The notes beneath the pieces were generated by a model, which was not told where the DNA came from, ran no database searches, and worked only from the letters and a program-made list of their open reading frames with translations. Position numbers and translations under genes: made by a program. DNA of 12,448 bases from UBA3871 sp041797745 (lineage in GTDB: Bacteria > Bacillota > Clostridia > Peptostreptococcales > Anaerovoracaceae), in NCBI GenBank assembly GCA_041797745.1, contig JBHBZU010000034.1, positions 1 through 12,448 of the forward strand, in the 5' to 3' direction. This document shows positions 1 to 4,723 of the stretch, piece after piece; position 1 is the stretch's first letter; the number at the start of each line of letters is the position of its first letter.

Positions 1-141
1 ATATTAAAGAAAAGTTAAAGAAATATTCTTTACTTTTTCTTTGTTCTTGTATATACTATAAGTAAGAAAGGAGTGTTGTATATGTCACAGGCAGTTAATG
101 TTAATTTCAAGCTGGACGCAGATGTAAAAAAGAGCATGGAA
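1..141. repeat. Direct terminal repeat, left copy (circularity overlap)
   Basis: Bases 1-141 are identical to 12308-12448. An exact overlap of this kind at the two ends of a contig is what assemblers leave on a circular molecule, so the true circle is 12,307 bp. The overlap covers the toxin-antitoxin promoter and the first 20 codons of relB. An odd length of 141 equals a commonly used maximal k-mer size, which supports assembly overlap rather than a biological terminal repeat. Confidence 0.95.
6..57 (+). promoter_or_regulatory. relB-yoeB promoter with overlapping operator-like inverted repeat
   Basis: An imperfect inverted repeat has 17-bp arms at 6-22 and 26-42, differing at two positions, around a 3-bp centre. 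It overlaps a promoter with -35 TTTACT (29-34), a 17-bp spacer and -10 TATACT (52-57). The position fits autorepression by the RelB-type antitoxin, which is usual for type II toxin-antitoxin operons. The operator function is inferred from symmetry and position only. Confidence 0.65.
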
Positions 142-348
142 CAGGCGTGTTCTGAATTAGGTCTTTCCATGAGTGCGGCGTTCACTGTGTTTGCTAAAAA
201 AGTAGGCAGAGAAAAGCGTATTCCTTTTGAGGTATCGGTAGACCCGTTTTATTCTGATAGCAATATCCGTTATTTGGAAAATATCGTGCGTGATATTAAG
301 GACGGTAAAGCCCATTTCGCAGAGCATGACTTGATAGAGGTGGACTAA
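82..348 (+). CDS. relB: RelB/DinJ-family antitoxin
   Basis: An 88-aa antitoxin of a type II toxin-antitoxin pair. Residues 4-40 (VNVNFKLDADVKKSMEQ, then ELGLSMSAAFTVFAKKV) are the typical RelB/DinJ ribbon-helix-helix DNA-binding domain. The acidic C-terminal part should wrap and neutralise the toxin. The ATG at 82 is preferred to the in-frame GTG at 73 because AAAGGAG at 67-73 lies 8 nt before it and because homologues begin close to the ribbon strand. The stop overlaps the toxin start by one base (TAATG), giving translational coupling with excess antitoxin first. It probably binds the inverted repeat in its own promoter. The family call is firm; the partner is a YoeB-type rather than a RelE-type toxin. 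Confidence 0.9.
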   Translation: MSQAVNVNFKLDADVKKSMEQACSELGLSMSAAFTVFAKKVGREKRIPFEVSVDPFYSDSNIRYLENIVRDIKDGKAHFAEHDLIEVD

Positions 349-608
349 TGAGGTTGCTATGGGAAGATAGAGCGTGGAGTGATTATCTGTACTGGCAGAC
401 GCAGGATAAGAAAACGCTGAAAAGAATTAACGGACTTATCAAGGATATTCAGAGAAGCACCTTTGATGGTATCGGGAAGCCCGAACCGCTAAAGGAAAAT
501 CTAAGCGGTATGTGGAGCAGGCGTATTGATGATACCAATAGGATTGTTTATTATGAAAAAGACGAGATAATCTATATCGTTTCATGCAAAGGACATTATG
601 AAGATTGA
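348..608 (+). CDS. yoeB: Txe/YoeB-family toxin (ribosome-dependent mRNA endonuclease)
   Basis: An 86-aa toxin that should enter the ribosomal A site and cleave mRNA when its antitoxin is degraded. Length and spacing match E. coli YoeB closely: Glu46 in the KPEPLKENL stretch, Arg65 in DDTNRIVYY, and His83-Tyr84 in the terminal KGHYED sit at the catalytic positions known for that enzyme (E46, R65, H83, Y84). All are intact, so the toxin is expected to be active. It is translated from ATG 348, overlapping the antitoxin stop, and is followed within 3 bp by an intrinsic terminator. On this plasmid it would act as an addiction module. YoeB partners are classically Phd/YefM-type; here the neighbour is RelB/DinJ-type. 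Confidence 0.93.
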   Translation: MRLLWEDRAWSDYLYWQTQDKKTLKRINGLIKDIQRSTFDGIGKPEPLKENLSGMWSRRIDDTNRIVYYEKDEIIYIVSCKGHYED

Positions 609-610
609 AA

Positions 611-638
611 GGGGGACGGGCAACCGCCCTCTTTTTTT
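611..638 (+). terminator. Intrinsic terminator of the toxin-antitoxin operon
   Basis: GGGC (618-621) pairs with GCCC (626-629) around an AACC loop. The stem extends outward past a bulged C and is followed directly by seven T (632-638). It starts 3 bp after the yoeB stop. Confidence 0.8.
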
Positions 639-658
639 ACTCACCGTGAGTAAAAAAA
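632..658. repeat. Dispersed palindrome, site 1
   Basis: Perfect dyad with 13-bp arms (632-644 and 646-658) around a single C at 645. The core is ACTCACCGTGAGT, extended by seven T on the left and seven A on the right. It is the first of six sites on the plasmid sharing TCAC-S-GTGA. It lies between the toxin terminator and the parA promoter. Confidence 0.9.
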
Positions 659-679
659 GTCCTCACGGTGAGGACTTTT
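655..679. repeat. Dispersed palindrome, site 2
   Basis: Perfect dyad with 12-bp arms (655-666 and 668-679) around G667, core CCTCACGGTGAGG. It overlaps site 1 by four A residues, so the two can form alternative or tandem hairpins. As RNA it would be a 10- to 11-bp stem followed by TTTTCTCTTTT, so it could also terminate read-through toward parA. Confidence 0.9.
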
Positions 680-712
680 CTCTTTTACCGCTTAAATCTG
701 TATGGAAAGGGA

Positions 713-775
713 TTGACATATATAAATTATGGTGGTACAATAACATATATAAATTATATAACTTATATATGTTAT
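713..775 (+). promoter_or_regulatory. parA promoter and AT-rich operator repeats
   Basis: -35 TTGACA (713-718), 17-bp spacer, -10 TACAAT (736-741). A 15-bp direct repeat ACATATATAAATTAT occurs at 716-730 and 743-757. An inverted repeat has arms ATAACATATATAA (740-752) and TTATATATGTTAT (763-775), overlapping the -10 and the start of the transcript. Such repeats at par promoters are typically bound by the small RHH partner for autoregulation and/or as centromere. That role is inferred here. Confidence 0.7.
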
Positions 776-802
776 ACAACAAATGTAAAGGAGTGTGACC
801 CT

Positions 803-1567
803 ATGAGAATTGTAGCTGTGGCTAATCAAAAAGGGGGCGTTGGTAAAACGACAACCTCACAAGCCTTGACCGCAGGGTTAGCAGATAAGGGATATAAAGT
901 ACTGGGAATTGACCTTGACCCACAGGGAAATCTTTCTTCTGCTTGCGGTTCGGTAAATTATAACGTACCGACTATTTATGAGCTGATGAAACGGGAAGTG
1001 ACCGCAGAGGAAACGATCCAGCACATGAACGGTGGATATGATATAATCCCCTCAAATATCATGCTTGCAGGAGCAGAACAGGAGCTTTCACAGACAGGAA
1101 AGGAACATAGGCTGAAAGAAGCGATTGCCGCCGTATCGGATAACTATGATTATATCATTGTTGATACGCCGCCCTCGTTGGGTGTGCTGACGGTCAACGC
1201 ATTTACAGCGGCAAGTGATATTCTGATACCTACAACGGCAGGAATATTTGCGACTACGGGAATTAACCAGCTTAATGAAACTGTAAAGAGCGTACAGAAG
1301 TATTGCAACCCGAATGTGAAGATAACGGGTATTTTGTTTACTCGTTTCAATCCGAGGGCAAATATCAGCAAGCAGATAAAGGAACTTACGGAGCAGTTGA
1401 GCCAGTATATTTCTGCACCGATTTATAAGACCTATATCCGTTCTGCAGTAGCAGTGGAAGAAGCACAGGCGAACAGGGTAGATATATTTGACTTTGCAGA
1501 AAAATCAACGGTATCAGAGGACTACAAAGCCTTTATAGAGGAATTTCTGAAAGGAGAGCAGGAGTAA
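803..1567 (+). CDS. parA: ParA-family partition ATPase
   Basis: A 254-aa ParA/MinD-type ATPase that should drive plasmid segregation with the downstream RHH protein. The deviant Walker A is at residues 10-17 (KGGVGKTT), with both the signature Lys10 and Lys15. The A' region GIDLDPQGNL is at 35-44, and the Walker B-like DYIIVDTPPSLG at about 116-127 carries Asp121. There is no N-terminal HTH extension, so it resembles the short type Ib ParAs. ATG 803 is chosen because AAAGGAG (787-793) lies 9 nt upstream and MRIVAVANQKGG is a canonical ParA beginning; the in-frame GTG at 668 would add an AT-rich, promoter-encoded tail. The stop overlaps the next gene by one base. Function is firm. Confidence 0.95.
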   Translation: MRIVAVANQKGGVGKTTTSQALTAGLADKGYKVLGIDLDPQGNLSSACGSVNYNVPTIYELMKREVTAEETIQHMNGGYDIIPSNIMLAGAEQELSQTGKEHRLKEAIAAVSDNYDYIIVDTPPSLGVLTVNAFTAASDILIPTTAGIFATTGINQLNETVKSVQKYCNPNVKITGILFTRFNPRANISKQIKELTEQLSQYISAPIYKTYIRSAVAVEEAQANRVDIFDFAEKSTVSEDYKAFIEEFLKGEQE

Positions 1568-1863
1568 TGGCAGGAAAGGCAAAATTTGACCAAGAAGCGG
1601 CGTTTAAGTCGATTATAGGAGCAGGAGCAACAGAGGACGAGAAGAAAGCTGATAAGCCAGCAGGAAAGGGCAGACCGCCAGTTGAGAGAGAAACAAAGAA
1701 GCGTGTGAGCCTTGCTCTTTATCCGAGCAGTTACGGAGCTTTACAGAAAATTGCCTATGTGAACCGTCAGAGCGCAAGTGATATAGTGTCGGAACTGATA
1801 GCCGACTATGTAGCCGCAAACGCTGGAAAGCTGAAAGAATACGATAAAATCAAAACTGAATAA
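1567..1863 (+). CDS. Ribbon-helix-helix partition partner (small ParB/ParG-like)
   Basis: A 98-aa basic protein, probably the centromere-binding partner and autorepressor of the par operon. Residues 1-44 are charged and likely flexible. Residues 45-82 form a ribbon-helix-helix: the strand KRVSLALYPSSY, then ALQKIAYVNRQSASDIVSELIADYV. Small RHH proteins directly downstream of short ParAs are the norm for type Ib partition, and the N-terminal tail often stimulates the ATPase. Translation is coupled to parA (TAATG at 1565-1569), with AAGGAG at 1551-1556. Likely targets are the AT-rich inverted repeats upstream of parA, just after its own stop (1871-1902), and near 3869-3908. Family call good, target assignment inferred. 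Confidence 0.82.
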   Translation: MAGKAKFDQEAAFKSIIGAGATEDEKKADKPAGKGRPPVERETKKRVSLALYPSSYGALQKIAYVNRQSASDIVSELIADYVAANAGKLKEYDKIKTE

Positions 1864-1870
1864 CAGGCAT

Positions 1871-1902
1871 AAGTTATATATATTATGTGATATATATAAC
1901 TT
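1871..1902. repeat. AT-rich inverted repeat after the par operon
   Basis: Perfect 13-bp arms, AAGTTATATATAT (1871-1883) and ATATATATAACTT (1890-1902), with a 6-bp spacer. The AAGTTAT/ATAACTT half-site recurs upstream of parA and around the promoter at 3883. There is no T-run, so it looks more like a protein-binding site than a terminator. Confidence 0.7.
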
Positions 1903-1903
1903 G

Positions 1904-1920
1904 CATAATAGCAATAACAT
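1904..1920 (+). repeat. Dispersed 17-bp repeat CATAATAGCAATAACAT, copy 1
   Basis: This 17-mer is repeated exactly at 12227-12243. Its first 15 bases also occur inverted at 12259-12273. Here it lies between the par-associated inverted repeat and the next gene's ribosome site. Function unknown. Confidence 0.75.
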
Positions 1921-1938
1921 GTAAAGTGAGGTGCGGCG

Positions 1939-2163
1939 ATGAATACGGTAATAAAGGGAACAAAGACAATCGCAGAGTACAAGCGTGTTCGTGAGGATAT
2001 GGAGAACTTAGCCAGGGCGAATTATGCCAGGCATAAAGAAGCCTTTGAAGAATGGGGAGAGGGCGAGCCTGTAAAGGCGTGGTTTGACTTTGAGGGGAAC
2101 TTCTGTATCGAGTACGAAAGCGGCAAATGGTGGCACTATAACGATAAGGGGGAATGGTGGTAG
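1939..2163 (+). CDS. Small hypothetical protein, Trp/Gly-rich C-terminus
   Basis: A 74-aa soluble protein that I cannot assign to a named family. The N-terminal half (residues 10-40) is predicted helical and charged. The C-terminal half alternates aromatic and acidic residues (KAWFDFEGNFCIEYES, then GKWWHYNDKGEWW), suggesting small beta-hairpins. AGTGAGGTG at 1925-1933 gives GAGG 7 nt before ATG 1939, so the start is well supported. It probably heads a short transcription unit with the following gene, whose reading frame begins around its stop. There is no signal peptide or membrane segment. Position between partition and cargo genes suggests a plasmid-maintenance or regulatory role, but nothing in the sequence proves that. 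Confidence 0.7.
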   Translation: MNTVIKGTKTIAEYKRVREDMENLARANYARHKEAFEEWGEGEPVKAWFDFEGNFCIEYESGKWWHYNDKGEWW

Positions 2164-2165
2164 GT

Positions 2166-2807
2166 ATGGCAGGACAACAGCAAGAAGAAATTGAAACAAT
2201 CAGATCGAGAACAATCGAAGTCAAATTATCGGACGCTGATGTAAAGCGTATTTCTGAAAAGGCGGCGGCACACGGTTTGACCGTGGGGGAGCTGATAGAG
2301 AATTTTATTGGTGATTTAGTATGCGGAACATATAGTAACGGTTCTGATGAAAGAATGTATGCGGAACAGTGGTTTGAGCGTTGCTGGTTTGGAATGTTCC
2401 CCGACCTCACTTTTTTAAGGTATCTGATTGAGTGGGGTGGACTTGATGAAGTTATAGGTGCATGGGAAAATATAAAGAGTACCGAAGAAAATATACAGAC
2501 CAGCGAAGAAGCACTTGCAAGCGGCGTGATGAAAGGCAGGGGTGGCAGAACCTACACATGGAAAGACATCACTAACGGAAAGGGAACGCCTTGTTATTCC
2601 AGTAAAGAAGAATGGGAACAGGAAGAAAGAACGGTTATATCTGATTGGCGAGAAGAAGTTGAAGCAGACAAACAGACACTTGCGGAATACTGGAATGAAT
2701 ATACCGAGCAGAAAAAGGAATATAAGAACGGTACATTTGAGGAAGAAATGAAAAAAGTCCTTGACTATTGGAGAAAATTTGAAAATTTTTTAGAGAGTGG
2801 CAAATAG
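2166..2807 (+). CDS. Hypothetical protein with RHH-like N-terminus and charged helical C-terminus
   Basis: A 213-aa protein without a recognised function. Residues 14-45 (TIEVKLSDADVKRISEKAAA then LTVGELIENFIGDL) have the strand-helix-helix pattern of a ribbon-helix-helix domain. A Trp/Phe-rich middle follows (AEQWFERCWFGMFPDLTFL), then a long acidic, Trp-containing coiled-coil-like C-terminus from about residue 90. I recall proteins of this architecture as common on Bacillota plasmids and integrative elements (recollection, not checked). Two starts are possible. ATG 2154 has AAGGGGG almost touching it, while ATG 2166 has the same site about 13 nt upstream. I prefer 2166, which places it 2 bp after the preceding stop. 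A DNA-binding accessory or regulator is plausible. Confidence 0.72.
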   Translation: MAGQQQEEIETIRSRTIEVKLSDADVKRISEKAAAHGLTVGELIENFIGDLVCGTYSNGSDERMYAEQWFERCWFGMFPDLTFLRYLIEWGGLDEVIGAWENIKSTEENIQTSEEALASGVMKGRGGRTYTWKDITNGKGTPCYSSKEEWEQEERTVISDWREEVEADKQTLAEYWNEYTEQKKEYKNGTFEEEMKKVLDYWRKFENFLESGK

Positions 2808-2827
2808 TATACAAATTGTTGATTAAG

Positions 2828-2844
2828 TTCCTCACGGTGAGGAA
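2828..2844. repeat. Dispersed palindrome, site 3
   Basis: Perfect 17-bp dyad TTCCTCACGGTGAGGAA with 8-bp arms around G2836. It sits just upstream of the ribosome site of the DUF6440-like gene, so it could act as an operator or as a leader hairpin. Confidence 0.88.
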
Positions 2845-2861
2845 AGAAAGGATGTCAAAAA

Positions 2862-3029
2862 ATGGAAAAAAGATTTAAAGTAGTGGTAAAAGAGCATATT
2901 TCGGGTGGAATTATAAGGGTTATTGTTGATACAGAAACAGGAGTTCATTATCTTGTAGGAAGTGGTTTGGGGATAAGTGGAATGACACCATTATTTGATA
3001 GAGATGGGAAAATTGTTATAAAGAAATAA
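2862..3029 (+). CDS. DUF6440-like small protein
   Basis: A 55-aa protein starting MEKRFKVVVKEHISGG and ending in LFDRDGKIVIKK. The central VDTETGVHYLVG and terminal MTPLFDRDGK pattern resembles the DUF6440 family of short Bacillota proteins of unknown function (from memory; a profile search would settle it). It is predicted as a compact all-beta fold with no signal peptide. GAAAGG at 2846-2851 precedes ATG 2862 by about 10 nt. Palindrome site 3 lies directly upstream. The gene is convergent with the secreted bacteriocin-like gene, and the two share one long bidirectional terminator. An immunity role for that neighbour is conceivable, but the opposite orientation and lack of membrane segments argue against assuming it. 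Confidence 0.72.
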   Translation: MEKRFKVVVKEHISGGIIRVIVDTETGVHYLVGSGLGISGMTPLFDRDGKIVIKK

Positions 3030-3070
3030 CGAAAGGCTCTCGTTTTGAGAGCCTTTCGTTATTTCTTTAT
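3018..3070. terminator. Long bidirectional terminator between convergent genes
   Basis: Perfect 24-bp arms (3018-3041 and 3047-3070) around a GTTTT loop. The inner stem is CGAAAGGCTCTC paired with GAGAGCCTTTCG, flanked by A-rich and T-rich tails on the proper sides for termination in both directions. The stem includes the last codons and stops of both genes: TAA at 3027-3029 on plus and at 3067-3069 on minus. Confidence 0.88.
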
Positions 3071-3738
3071 GCTTTACATTTAGCATACCAATAATCAGCG
3101 TTGGAAATTGCAGAGTCAAGAACACCTAATGCTGCCGCTGCGGCAGCTGTTCCACCGGCAGCTGCAAGACCTGCTGCCATACCACCTGTTAAAAATGCAG
3201 TGATTACTGTGGCTAATGCTGTACCACCAACTGCACCACCAACCGCAAATTCAGCAGAATTTACATTATTTACTGCAGTTCTGAAATTCTCAAGATTTTT
3301 AGAATTTGATGTTGTTTCATACATTGATTTTTCATTATCGCCAGAGCGTAAATACCAATGAGTTCTATCAGTATGAAAATATATATCATATTCTCTGTTT
3401 GAAAAAGTATGCTGATATACATAATCAGAATTTGCAAATGTTGTTGCAATATTACTTTCAATTTCCGCAGATTGAGCAATAGCATTAAGGTCTAATGTTT
3501 CAGTAGATTGTAGGTAATTGCCCGAACTGTCATATTTTTCGATTGTTAAAAGTCCGGTTTGTTTGTTGTTAGTAGCTATTGTTATGCCATCTTCGGTAAC
3601 TTCTCTAACAATACATACATCGTTATTGTTGGTTAAGACCTGTACGGGTTCAGAAGCAAATGCAGTTGTTGTCATTGATAATAGCATAACAGCAGTAAGT
3701 GCAAGACATACAAGTTTCTTAAAAGGGTGTTTAATCAT
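3067..3738 (-). CDS. Secreted bacteriocin-like protein with Gly/Ala-rich C-terminal hydrophobic segment
   Basis: A 223-aa exported protein. A Sec signal peptide is clear: basic start MIKHPFKK, hydrophobic core LVCLALTAVMLLSM, and a likely cleavage AFA|SEP after residue 28. A polar, beta-rich middle (about 30-150) follows. A Gly/Ala-rich hydrophobic block of roughly 40 residues then starts near FAVGGAVGG, continues through TGGMAAGLAAAGGTAAAAAA, and precedes a polar tail ending YWYAKCKA. This resembles large single-protein bacteriocins of the geobacillin-26 type (family impression from memory). The block could insert into target membranes. ATG at 3738 is preferred to the TTG at 3744 because AGTGAGG lies 8 nt upstream of it. 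No dedicated transporter or clear immunity gene is adjacent. A secreted protein of another function remains possible. Confidence 0.75.
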   Translation of the reverse strand: MIKHPFKKLVCLALTAVMLLSMTTTAFASEPVQVLTNNNDVCIVREVTEDGITIATNNKQTGLLTIEKYDSSGNYLQSTETLDLNAIAQSAEIESNIATTFANSDYVYQHTFSNREYDIYFHTDRTHWYLRSGDNEKSMYETTSNSKNLENFRTAVNNVNSAEFAVGGAVGGTALATVITAFLTGGMAAGLAAAGGTAAAAAALGVLDSAISNADYWYAKCKA

Positions 3739-3791
3739 AAGCAATACCTCACTTTCTGTTAAATTTCAAACAATTATAAATTTACAGATTT

Positions 3792-3820
3792 ATTTTAACA
3801 CATTGTACATAAAATATCAC
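3792..3820 (-). promoter_or_regulatory. Candidate promoter of the bacteriocin-like gene
   Basis: On the minus strand, -35 GTGATA (3815-3820), 17-bp spacer and -10 TAAAAT (3792-3797). It matches the consensus at 4/6 and 5/6 positions. It lies about 55 bp upstream of the ATG in an AT-rich leader. Confidence 0.45.
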
Positions 3821-3868
3821 TAAAAAAATGGAAAATATTGGAAAAATATTGTGCATATAGCAAAAAAT

Positions 3869-3911
3869 ATATAACTTATATATTGACAATACATTACATA
3901 AGTTATATAAT
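3869..3911 (+). promoter_or_regulatory. Consensus promoter of the coupling-protein operon with flanking operator dyad
   Basis: A perfect sigma-A consensus: TTGACA (3883-3888), 17 bp, TATAAT (3906-3911). It is bracketed by an inverted repeat with arms ATATAACTTAT (3869-3879) and ATAAGTTATAT (3898-3908), the right arm overlapping the -10. The half-site is the same as in the par-region repeats, suggesting repression of this otherwise strong promoter by the plasmid's RHH partition protein (inference). Confidence 0.8.
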
Positions 3912-3947
3912 ATATATACAGTAAATAAAATATTTCATTTACACTTA

Positions 3948-3958
3948 CTCACCGTGAG
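3948..3958. repeat. Dispersed palindrome, site 4 (minimal)
   Basis: CTCACCGTGAG, an 11-bp dyad around C3953; the next flanking pair (A3947/G3959) no longer matches. It lies about 30 bp downstream of the promoter's expected start point, in the 5' leader of the operon and next to the ribosome site AAAGGAG (3964-3970). Confidence 0.8.
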
Positions 3959-4715
3959 GACAGAAAGGAGTGAGAAAAGGACGGAAAACTACACGGTTAT
4001 AATAATCTTTCTGATGATGCTGTTTTTACCTGTTTGGTGGAAGTGGCTACACAGAAAGAGACGAAAGGAGCTTTTGGAGATTATGAGTGAACAGAACAGA
4101 CAGGAAGAAGCCGCAAGGAATGACCGTCAGCGTTTGGAGCAACAAGCCGTAGAGAGCCGCCAGTTATCCGAGCGAGCCTTAGCAGAAGAACGCCAGCGGC
4201 AGGAAATACGCCGTATGCAGGACGAGCAACGCCGACAGGACAGCCAGCGGCAGGAAGAACAGCGCAGACAGGACGAGCAACGCCGCCAAGAGGAAAGGCG
4301 CAGACAGGAGCAGAGGGCACAGGAAGAACGCCGTAAGCAGGAAAGACAGCAGAGAGAGGACAGCCAGCGGCAGGAACAGGAGCCAGCGAGGGAAGAACGT
4401 CTGAAAGAGGAAACACGGCGCAAGGAAGAAAACAGCCAGCGCAAGGACGATAAGACCCCACAGAGCCAAGAATTAAGGGATTTAGCCAATACAGAAGATA
4501 AATATATGCGGCTTGTAAAATCGGGCTATTATGACGAAAAGAGAGCCGAGAAAGCCGCAGAAAAGACAGAGGGCGGCAATGGCATGGAACAGATGAAAGA
4601 AGCACCAACAAAAGGAGGGTTTTCCGAAAGGAGAGAGGCTTTGAAAACAAAAGTGCAGGACGCATTGAGAAAACAGGAACACAGTAAAACGCATGATATA
4701 GGGCATAGCAGATAG
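3954..4715 (+). CDS. Membrane-anchored Gln/Arg/Glu-rich coiled-coil protein (start uncertain)
   Basis: A protein of about 244-253 aa, first gene of the coupling-protein operon. Counted from GTG 3954, one N-terminal membrane segment (residues 14-31, VIIIFLMMLFLPVWW) precedes a basic stop-transfer stretch HRKRRK. Residues 45-165 are a low-complexity coiled coil of EEQRRQDEQRR-type repeats. A more ordinary C-terminal domain (175-240) contains DKYMRLVKSGYYDEKRAEKAAEK. The GTG lies upstream of the only good ribosome site (AAAGGAG 3964-3970) and has none of its own. An ACG at 3981, 10 nt after that site and reading (M)ENYTVIII, is a better-placed but non-canonical start; ATG 4083 would delete the membrane segment. 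It may organise or tether the transfer complex at the membrane. The family is not recognised. Confidence 0.7.
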   Translation: MRTERSEKRTENYTVIIIFLMMLFLPVWWKWLHRKRRKELLEIMSEQNRQEEAARNDRQRLEQQAVESRQLSERALAEERQRQEIRRMQDEQRRQDSQRQEEQRRQDEQRRQEERRRQEQRAQEERRKQERQQREDSQRQEQEPAREERLKEETRRKEENSQRKDDKTPQSQELRDLANTEDKYMRLVKSGYYDEKRAEKAAEKTEGGNGMEQMKEAPTKGGFSERREALKTKVQDALRKQEHSKTHDIGHSR

Positions 4716-4723
4716 GAGGGTTT

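Noticed and set aside
668..802. N-terminal extension of ParA from GTG 668
   Set aside because: It would translate palindrome site 2 and the promoter; AAAGGAG plus ATG 803 gives the canonical ParA start.
1883..2410. Minus-strand open frame of 175 codons
   Set aside because: It lies opposite two plus-strand genes with good ribosome sites, and its translation is Ser/Pro-rich without domain features.
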